Assembly: GCA_904066235.2 (NCBI GenBank) | Contig: CAJFCV020000004.1 | Location: forward strand, 2,728,001 to 2,792,000 | Reading direction: 5' to 3' | Origin: Bursaphelenchus xylophilus | Lineage: Eukaryota; Nematoda; Chromadorea; Rhabditida; Aphelenchoididae | DNA length: 64,000 bases | Part shown: positions 55,981-64,000 of the stretch, in pieces | How the letters are laid out: every line of letters begins with the position of its first letter | Position numbering within the stretch: position 1 is the first letter of the stretch | The notes under the pieces: generated by a model | What the model was told of the DNA's origin: nothing | Databases searched by the model: none | The model's input: only the letters and a program-made list of their open reading frames with translations | Translations under genes and position numbers: made by a program

Positions 55981-56032
55981 CTGTGAAAGTGTGTTCAAAG
56001 CCTTTACCAACGTGTGATGAACAATGATTATA

Positions 56033-56994
56033 TTAGGTTGATGCAAAAGGAATTGCGGATTTTTTAATTTATTCGTATTTTTTTATAGGATAGCTCAATT
56101 CAAAAATGGAAAAAGGTATATAGTAGTAAATTTTAAGAGGATTTTTTTGTATATGTGCTATTCTTATAAAAGTTATCAAACGTTACCATAAGTTACCACG
56201 AAGGTACCCTAAACATGTTAGTACATTTTAAACCAATTTTTTTACATATTTTTTTGCGGCTTTATCCATTTTTGAAAATATTTTGATAAAATACGTTATA
56301 TTCTATCAAAAAACAAAAAAACCCCCATTTTTGGCAAAGCGTTAAAACGCTATCCCAAAAATTCAAATTTCAGCAAATTTTACAAATCGTGTCATATCTT
56401 TTTTTAATAAGTCCAAAATAAAAAATTCTTTTTGCTTTCGATTAGTAACAACATTTTTAAGGCTTTCGTGAAAAAAGACATCAAAATCTTGAATTTTATT
56501 TTTTGGTCAAAAAATGTCAAAAAAATAAATTTTTTTGATTTTGATGTTTTTTGTCACAAAAATCTTAAAAATGTTGTTACTAATCGAAAGCAAAAAGAAT
56601 TTTTTATTTTGGACTTATTTAAAAAAAGATATGACACGATTTGTAAAATTTGCTGAAATTTGAATTTTTGGGATAGCGTTTTAACGCTTTGCCAAAAATG
56701 GGGGTTTTTTTGTTTTTTGATAGAATATAACGTATTTTATCAAAATATTTTCAAAAATGGATAAAGCCGCAAAACAATATGTAAAAAAATTGGTTTAAAA
56801 TATACTAACATGTTTAGGGTACTTTCGTGGTAACTTATGGTAACGTTTGATAACTTTTATAAGAATAGCACATATACAGAAAAAATCCTCTTAAAATTTA
56901 CTACTATATACCTTTTTCCATTTTTGAATTGAGCTATCCTATAAAAAAATACGAATAAATAAAAAAATCCGCAATTCCTTTTGCATCAACCTAA
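56033..56994. mobile_element. Mariner-derived 962-bp palindrome, TA duplication
   Basis: The ends TTAGGTTGATGCAAAAGGAA (continuing TTGCGG) and the complement are flanked by TA on both sides. The two arms of about 475 bases are close to perfect complements. The terminal sequence closely resembles the TTAGGTTGGTGCAAAAGTAA ends known from Hsmar1/MADE1 mariners. There is no transposase. Confidence 0.92.
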
Positions 56995-57061
56995 TAAAAG
57001 CACCTATAATTAGTGCTTTATTTATCATATAAAGTGCCAATTTTCAATAAAGAAACATGGC

Positions 57062-57290
57062 TAACCAACTTGTCTTCGATGAGTATTCGAAATTAGTTTG
57101 TGTTGAAAAAAACTATGACAAAAAGAAATCAAAAAACTATTACGATCCTTGACAAAAGTATGTTCTAAAAAAGCTTCTACAATGAAACTTACAATGAGAA
57201 CCACCTGGTGTTCCCGGAAACCGTCGCAACTTACATGATCATCGTTAACGAACAAATTATCTGCAATTTTGCACTCAAGATGATAAACTT
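57062..57290 (+). pseudogene. Decayed, internally deleted copy of the pepsin-like gene
   Basis: The first 100 bases match part of exon 1 of the gene at 57993-59773 (DEYSKLV...YD-KK...YYDP at the protein level), followed by a stop. About 50 bases later the sequence matches the very end of its exon 2 (FPxTxxTYMxxVNE). Some 450 codons' worth of gene between these points is missing, so this is a dead tandem duplicate that lost its middle. Confidence 0.75.
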
Positions 57291-57992
57291 CAAAGACTGA
57301 CGTCATTTTGGTGCGTGATTTGTGCGGAACGGAAGCCTACGCTTTTTGCTACAGCTATCTCTTGTCCAGATTACTCTTTCCGAAAAGGCGCTTCCGGCCC
57401 CACCTTCACCGGCATCTCAAAAGTTTTTTCAATCCCAATCACAACACATTTGGTACTTATTTATCGTGCTTATTAAAAAAAATATGAAGAAATTGGAAGA
57501 AAAAATCGCCTTTAAAGGGATAGTCTGCAAAGGTTTTATCAGCGATAGATGCTGAAATTTCAAAGGTTTATAAAGGGTGAAGTTTTGCATTTTCATAAAT
57601 GTTCAGTTTCTCAGTATATTTTACAGAGAAGGAAGGAACTATTAACTTTCGATTTGGGCAAAAAAATAGTCAAATTTTTATACTTCTTTTTCGGATAGTT
57701 GCTTGCTGGCTGTCGCGATGCAGGCGACATGTCGCCTGCATCCTGACTTTTTCTGCACACTTCAAACGCCAAAAATTACTCCAGGGACTTTGCGAACGGA
57801 CTAGAAATTTAAAGAAAATCTGAGCATTGTATTTGGGGTACTTTCCTTGTTCGCTTTCTCCGACGTTAATTTTTCTCGCCATATGAATCATTCCATCGGA
57901 AAAACGTTTTATCATCAGAACTTGTCTTACTGTATAATAGTGCTTGCTACCAACCCTTATCAGGCTTGTTTCCCAACACGAAATTTTCAGTC
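57291..57992. other. Intergenic; family B terminus near 57815-57850
   Basis: No gene was recognised. A family B right end (GAGCATTGTATTTGGGGTAC) and a GCGATGCAGGCGACATGTCG palindrome near 57715 are present. An AAATTTTCAG acceptor at 57981-57990 lies two bases before the ATG of the next gene and is a likely spliced-leader site. Confidence 0.45.
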
Positions 57993-59773
57993 ATGAACCT
58001 GCTCCTTGTTGCTCTCTTGATTCCTTGCTCGTCCGGCTATATCAACGACTTCTCCATCAACATCACATACCCTGGAATTGAAGACGAAGACAATACTCGT
58101 GTATTCCTAGTTGATACGTTTGGCACGGATGACTTCATCTGGCACGCCGATGAGTATTCCAAATTGGTTGGTGCTGAGCGAACCTATGACGAAAAGAAGT
58201 CCAGCAGCTATTACGATCCCGGGCGGGAGTATGAATTCAAATACGTCGATGAAAACAAAGAATCCTGCTACTTGGAAGGATCAGCTGCCTTCGACCAAGT
58301 CGAGTTATTGCCATATCTCAGGCGTACAGTGGAATTCGGCATGGTTAAAAGTGCGACTTGCGGAAACGACGCAATCAAGCGCTCTACGTCGTTTAATGGA
58401 AAACTGAGAGCTGGGAAAGTTAGTTTCAGACAATTCGTTACACAGACCGTCGGGAAGACATTGGCTGAGGCGTTCAGAAACAGACAGCTTTGTTTGCACA
58501 TCTCTGTATCGGAGGACATGAAGTAAGTTGAAAATCAAAAGTATATAGGTCAGCTGCGTCACAGGTCAAACTGAGGAGTTCGATGACCGGAATAGACCCT
58601 TGGCTATCGGTTTTTTACGCTTCGTCGTTCGTTACTAACAGCTAAAATTAGAAAAAGTGGACATATTGCAATTCTTCGCCAAGTCTCCGCCAAGCGTCCG
58701 CTGACCATCCAGCGGCTTTGCAAGGCCTCATATGCACTTCCTACACCCCTTTTTTGGCGTATTCACGTGCCATACGCCCCGTATCGATCGATTTTGTGTG
58801 GACTCGAGCTGTCGTCGATCCTAAAAGTCGTGACGCGGAAAATCGCATCCCCGCCGAGAAAAATGAATTGCGTCGCGGCAAAATCAAATTGCTTTTCACT
58901 TCAGCGAATTTAGAACAATTTTTTCTATGATCTACGCGAGAACCCTAGCCAGCGCTTTGCAGAAACAACCGAGATTTTTAGATCGAAAGTCGGCGAAAAA
59001 TTGAAGCTCTTTTCCGAATCCGCTCTCCGCGTTTTCCGCACTCTCTCAGCCGCAAAATTTGTCGTTGAATATCTCGGCTGCAAAGCGCGAGCTAAAACTG
59101 CCAGGAATTGATGTCGAGTCTACGCCCGACGTGTGTGCAAAATTTAAAGAAAATCCGAGCGTCGCATTTGGGGCACTTCCCTTGCAAACCTAATCGTCGC
59201 GTTTTCAGAATAAAACAAACCGTAGTTGCGGTCGGTGCGGCATACAACAAAGCCCGCCACATCAACGAGGCCTTCAATCACAAGGAATATATGTGGGCGC
59301 TTCCCACCACCTACTTCAAAGTCGGCCGACATCGCTACGAGCCCGGCTACAACAGACTGGCCGTTTTCATGTCCGCCTACGACAAAATTAAGCTTCCCTG
59401 GCCGTACTTCGACCAAATCGTAGAAGAGTCTGAGGCCAAGTACGACAATGCCTCGGGAAAGTATCTTGTGGATTGTGGGCGAGAGCTACACCTGGAGCTG
59501 GGAATAGAAAAGGGGGAATTTAAAATTCCCTTCCATGCATTATTACGGCGGCGAAATCCGCAGGATTCCCAATGCGAACTGCTTTTGGAACATTGGCCAG
59601 AGAGATACATCGAAGATGTTCATTTGGGGATTCCGTTCTTTGTGAATAACGGCGTTTGCTTCTACTACCTCAATGGAGCGGCATCAATCAGCTTCTACAA
59701 TGCAACGTACGATGAGAACAGTCCAATCTTCCCGAATACGTTTGGAACTTATATGAGTGTCGTTAATGAATAA
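57993..59773 (+). CDS. Pepsin-fold (A1) protein lacking the second catalytic aspartate
   Basis: There are two exons, 57993-58522 and 59209-59773, with a phase-2 intron; 364 residues. A signal peptide (MNLLLVALLIPCSSG) leads directly into the body with no obvious propeptide. Lobe 1 has FLVDTFGTDDFIW where pepsins have the DTGS-NLWV site, so the first Asp is present but the Gly is changed, followed by YDEKKSSSYYDPG. Lobe 2 reaches the usual P-x6-IV helix (PWPYFDQIVEE), but the DTG triplet position reads MSA. The C-terminal HLGIPFFVNNGVCFY motif and paired cysteines are typical. The protein is predicted to be secreted and proteolytically inactive, perhaps a binding protein. The intron holds three repeat fragments. 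Confidence 0.82.
58633..58840. mobile_element. Family E fragment in intron
   Basis: It has the AATTAGAAAAAGTGGACATA and CTGTCGTCGATCCTAAAAGT blocks, lying between a family C fragment (58552-58625) and a family B fragment (58905-59187). Confidence 0.6.
58905..59187. mobile_element. Family B right half in intron
   Basis: It ends GCGTCGCATTTGGGGCACTT, then CCCTTG, just before the acceptor of exon 2 of the pepsin-like gene. Confidence 0.65.
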
Positions 59774-59837
59774 ATTATCCGCAAGTTTCGTCATAAAAAA
59801 TTTAAGCTTAACCTCCTGGTAGCGAGCGATAAGTATA

Positions 59838-60063
59838 CGGCACGTCAAACTGAGGAGTCCGGTGACCGGAATAGACTCTTCGCTATCGGGGTTTTACACT
59901 TCGTCTTGATTTCCAGAGAAAGAGAAAAAAGCCACGCAAAAGCGTACCCTCTCGCCCCAAAAATTCCCCATTTCTTCCCCGACAAAACGATTTTTGGCGT
60001 CTTTTTTTGGAAAATTGCAATCCATTCACCGGACTGTTTTAGCTTATCTCAGTTTGACGTGCA
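59838..60063. mobile_element. Family C element, complete
   Basis: It runs from GCACGTCAAACTGAGG to CTCAGTTTGACGTGC and sits about 65 bases after the pepsin-like gene's stop codon. Confidence 0.82.
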
Positions 60064-60403
60064 CGGATCTGAGCAATCTGGAAAATTTCGTTTGCTTTCA
60101 AAAAATTTAAGCCTTTCAAAATGAATGGTTAGCAGTATGGAAGCTATGCAAGGCATGGCTAATGTAGGTTTTATTTCTTATTGTGTTGACCTTTTTCAAA
60201 CCAAATTTTAGCTAAAGGTAGAATAAGCTTTTAGCTTTATTGTAATATAAATTTCGAACCAGAAACATCGAGTTTCACGAAATTTTTATGTTGTACTTGC
60301 TCCACGTGTTTGGCCCCTCGGTCAAGCTACTATTCCTTGAAATTAGTCCTAATTTTATGGTAGAATTAACCTAGTGACCAGTCCTAAACCTATATCTGTC
60401 CAT

Positions 60404-60553
60404 TTTTTGGCGAGGAAGAAATGGAAAATTTTTGAGGCGAGAGAGTGCGTTTTTACGCGTCTTTTCTCTGTCCTCTCTGCGAAATGACGAAGTGTAAAAA
60501 ACCAATAGCGAAGTGTCTACTCCGGTCAAGGGACTCCCCAGTTTGACGTGTCT
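60404..60553. repeat. Family C fragment
   Basis: Interior blocks and a right end reading CAGTTTGACGTG. It overlaps the 3' side of the hydrophobic frame listed next. Confidence 0.65.
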
Positions 60554-60757
60554 CGCACTTTGACCATCCCTTCTAATAATTTTGCATAGTTTCTCAGCTC
60601 CAACCAGTCGGAAGATCCAGTAAAAAATGTTTATTATGCCAAGAAAAGTAACAATAAAGGTTGAAGTAAAAACCGTTTTTAAGTCGAAAAACTGGGCTTT
60701 CTTGAACAGTGAAAAGCTTCGGGAAAAGTAAATGATAATGCCGCAGGCGAATAACAA
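60552..60757 (-). other. Hydrophobic open frame, possible membrane exon
   Basis: The frame contains two membrane-like stretches (LLFACGIIIYF and FTSTFIVTFLGIINIFYWIF), then a basic RLVGAEKLCKIIRRD tail. There is no ATG. A weak TTAAG acceptor at about 60765 could begin it. It may be an exon of a small two-helix protein like that at 54281, but no partner exons were found. Confidence 0.3.
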
Positions 60758-60845
60758 AGCGCTTAACAGTTGAAAGGGTGATAATTGACAGGGCCAAACA
60801 TGATTTTTGGAAATTTGATGACGATAAATTGAGATTTTTATACAA

Positions 60846-61450
60846 ATTTTAGGGATTTTGATGGAAAAGAGAGGGAAATCAGCAAAATTCAGGTGTTTTT
60901 ACAAGGTTTTAGATAGAATTTGGACAGATTGAAGATATATTAGAGGCAATAAAAGTGTAAGTAGTAGCTTGACAATAGAAAAAGATAGTTTTGAGTAGAG
61001 TAAAAGTCAGATCCGCTGGATTTAAAGCTTGCGAGAGGCTCCTTTTCGCTGGAAAGGATTACTGTAAAGCTGCTGGGGTTATAATATAGTAAAATTGAAG
61101 TTACAAAGACTTGATGAGAAGGCGTTTTAAGTAGTAAAATTACAGATTTTAGAAGAAAAAGACAAAAAATTTGCAAAAATCGCAAAAATTTTTTAAAAAA
61201 TTAAAAATACGATACATATAGGGTTGTAAAAAATTACATAATATATAGCAGACTAGTGCCTAAGAAGTTGTAAAGGTTTGCGGATAGGAATTAGACCTAA
61301 TTACTCTGGAAAAAAACTATTCTCAGCCATCTAAACCCACTTTCGCTAAGAAAAACTCAAATTTCTCCAAAAAATCTCGAAATCTGCTGAAATTACTATC
61401 TAAAATAATGTAAAGTCATCTGAACATTGCAGGGGACACGATTTCTCTCT
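60846..61450. other. Intergenic, nothing recognised
   Basis: AT-rich, without supported genes. Confidence 0.4.
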
Positions 61451-61455
61451 ATTAA

Positions 61456-63278
61456 AAGACGATTTCTGAGTCAGTGCATCAGCCGTCTGTTAGGGGTGGA
61501 CATAGGAAAAAATCGATTTTGAGTTTTTTGCACTAAAATGGCTGTTGGAAGGTGCTAAGCAAAAGCGAACAATATTTTTTCCCAAACCCTTCATGAAGGT
61601 ATATTTTTTTACAATTTACTGTTTTAGAAGTAACCGCGTCCAGCTGTCGTATCTTACCTTACTGGACGATGATTTGACGGTTACTGAAGTTTTCGACCCT
61701 TGCGATGACGATGGTATCATTATTTTTCCGATTTTCCTACTGTAACATACCGTAATACTGTATCGACCGCTAAAAAACGACCGTAGAATCTTTCTTTCTG
61801 AAAATTTCACAGGCGATTTTACGATTTTTGGAATCAGCATAAAATTCTGCTCTAGAGGCAATCAAAAAAAGTTCAAAAAAGCTGCGACAAATTTCGTGGT
61901 ATAGTGGTTAGTGGTCGGGACTACCAATCCAGCGACCCGGGTTCGAGTCCGGCTGGGTGCGAATATCGAAAAGAAGTCGGAAATTAAATTTATTGTGATT
62001 CAGAGGTTGTATATTTTGCCACGAGCAATTATTAATGTCAATGGTAGCTGGATTCGAGGTTAAAACGGGATTTATATAATTTTAGGGGCTCAATACATGA
62101 AAAAATAAAAGTGCTTCAAACCGGTTGAAATTGATAATACTTATTCTAAGGGCTATTCTAAGACACTTTCTCGTTAACTTTTTTTGGTAGCTTACTGTTC
62201 CATGCACTACAGTAAGATAAAGATTTTGTACTTAAGCGGGATTTTCTTCAAGATTGTTGCATCCAGTCTCGAGTTTTTTTGACTAGGTCGTTCAAACAGC
62301 AACGAAGGTCCACTATACGTACACAAAATAAATTTCCGCTTCACTTCCAGTGTGTCTTGATATCATCGCTATCTGACAAAACTTCGTGAAATAACCCGGT
62401 TGTTTCAAACTGTGCGGCCATAAAAAAATTTTGTATGCAAACCAACTCGTTATTAACCATCTCTATCAATATGGCGATAGTCCGAGCTGTCTACGCCCCG
62501 TGGTATGCGAAAAATAAAATTGGATTTCATGTCACAGTAATCCATGTTACAGTAAGTTACGAAAAAAGTTAACGAGAAAGTGTCTTAGAATGGCCCTTAG
62601 AATAAGTATTATCAATTTCAACCGGTTTGAAGCACTTTTATTTTTTCATGTATTGAGCCCCTAAAATTATATAAATCCCGTTTTAACCTCGAATCCAGCT
62701 ACCATTGACATTAATAATTGCTCGTGGCAAAATATACAATCCTCTGAATCACAATAAATTATTTCCGACTTCTTTTCGGTATTCGCACCCAGCCGGACTC
62801 GAACCCGGGTCGCTGGATTGGTAGTCCCGACCACTAACCACTATACCACGAAATTTGTCGCAGCTTTTTTTGAACTTTTTTGATTGCCTCTAGAGCAGAA
62901 TTTTATGCTGATTCCAAAAATCGTAAAATCGCCTGTGAAATTTTCAGAAAGAAAGATTCTACGGTCGTTTTTTAGCGGTCGATACAGTATTACGGTATGT
63001 TACAGTAGGAAAAACGGAAAAATAATGATACCATCGTCATCGCAAGGGTAGAAAACTTCAGTAACCGTCAAATCATCGTCCAGTAAGGTAAGATACGACA
63101 GCTGGACGCGGTTACTTCTAAAACAGTAAATTGTAAAAAAATATACCTTGATGAAGGTTTTGGGAAAAAATATTGTTCGCTTTTGCTTAGCACCTTCCAA
63201 CAGCCATTTTAGTGCAAAAAACTCAAAATCGATTTTTTTCTATGTCCACGGCCGACGCACTGACTCAGAAATCGTCTT
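61456..63278. mobile_element. 1.8 kb foldback element with TTAA flanks and tRNA-like arms
   Basis: The ends are AAGACGATTTCTGAGTCAGT and its complement, flanked on both sides by TTAA. The arms are about 760 bases with few differences, around a 310-base centre. Each arm contains a short open frame of 66 codons that is the same in both arms but resembles no known protein. Each also has a tRNA-like stretch (61893-61961 and 62784-62852, minus) with TGGTATAGTGG and GGGTTCGAGTCC boxes. Confidence 0.85.
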
Positions 63279-63282
63279 TTAA

Positions 63283-64000
63283 AATCTCCAAAGTTTGAAT
63301 AAAAATCGAAAATTAAAAAAAAAATCCTTGTTTTTTCGGCCAATGTCAATTAGATTTGTGACTAGCAAGGTTATAAATGTGTGGTTGTAACAACTAGGAA
63401 ATGCTTGAAGAAAGCCCTACACGTGGAAGCAAGGAAAATGCTGAATTCTATTCGTATGCAAATTTGCATAATGCCCAAAAGGAAAAAATTTCGAATTTGG
63501 GAAAATAATTTGAAAATATTGTTGAAAAGTCGTATTTTAGCTAAGCAAAAATACCGAAAATTGTAAACCATGACGAATACGTGGATTAGTGCACCTTATA
63601 AAGTGGTTTTCCGGAACGAAAACGGTGCAGGGATACTGTAATTCGCTGAATTTTGGGATTTGATTGACCCATATGGATGTTCTGAATAATATTGATGTTT
63701 CTGTATGTCACTGAAGACTGTTGACCCTAACGTGGTAAGGCAATAGAGTATAGGTAAGATAGCGTAATACTGGGAGAGAAATTTGGAGATCCGAAGACAA
63801 TGTCATCGTTAGAAATTGGGATCAAGAAGTGAGTCGAAAAATTGGCAAAAATTTCAAACTTTCGCCGAAAATACTGTTAAAAAAAGTTGTTGGTTAGGGA
63901 AGATACTATAGAATTAGAGAGTGATGTTAGAAGGATAAATTAGGAAGAAAAAATGTAGACTAGGGCGCGAACTGCGGGGTCAAATCGGTATAGGTAGATG
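63283..64000. other. No gene seen at the right edge
   Basis: No exon, repeat terminus or RNA gene could be supported. Confidence 0.4.

Noticed and set aside
61893..61961. Functional tRNA gene
   Set aside because: Box motifs are present, but the acceptor and T stems do not pair, and the copy is mirrored inside a mobile element.
1..64000. CRISPR arrays, rRNA genes, phage or plasmid functions
   Set aside because: No regularly spaced identical repeats, conserved rRNA segments or bacterial gene organisation were seen.

Overview
The window looks like chromosomal DNA of a nematode, most likely a rhabditid. The support is: protein-coding genes with many small exons and short introns ending in a TTTTCAG-type acceptor, a likely trans-splice acceptor directly before one start codon, and a very high density of short palindromic transposons of types familiar from nematodes (Tc1/mariner-like TA insertions, Tc4/Tc5-like elements at CTNAG targets, a hAT element). 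No bacterial, phage or plasmid features were seen. Exons were assembled by eye from splice signals, reading frame and similarity between paralogues, so exact exon edges are predictions.

Region 1 (about 1.8-14.6 kb) is a cluster of ten small secreted cysteine-rich peptides. Six have the six-cysteine spacing of CS-alpha-beta defensins (C-x4-C-x3-C-xn-C-xm-C-x-C). Four (11.7-14.6 kb) keep only the CxxxC...CxC core, once in one gene and twice in tandem in three others. All have signal peptides and several have a TATA box 32-39 bases upstream of the start. This looks like a fast-evolving family of secreted immune effectors, expanded by duplication and broken up by transposons.

Region 2 (15-19.6 kb) holds a RING-type membrane protein and a complete nine-exon SLC6 transporter. 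Region 3 (19.7-37 kb) is almost entirely repeats, apart from a four-helix membrane protein at 26.1-27.6 kb. Region 4 (37.4-42.1 kb) is a 12-exon gene for a LIM-domain protein with long charged helices, resembling the EPLIN/LIMA1 type of actin-associated protein.

Region 5 (45.6-53.7 kb) holds three paralogous genes of a family I do not recognise. Each has a conserved cysteine-containing ectodomain. Two end in a transmembrane helix and basic tail, the third in a Pro/Thr stalk and a hydrophobic C terminus like a GPI signal. Transposons up to 1.7 kb sit inside their introns without destroying the reading frames. A small two-helix membrane protein and a hydrophilic orphan ORF follow (54.3-56 kb). 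Region 6 (57-60 kb) has a pepsin-fold protein that has lost a catalytic aspartate, preceded by a decayed duplicate of itself. The right end (60-64 kb) is repeats, including a 1.8 kb foldback element that carries tRNA-like sequences.
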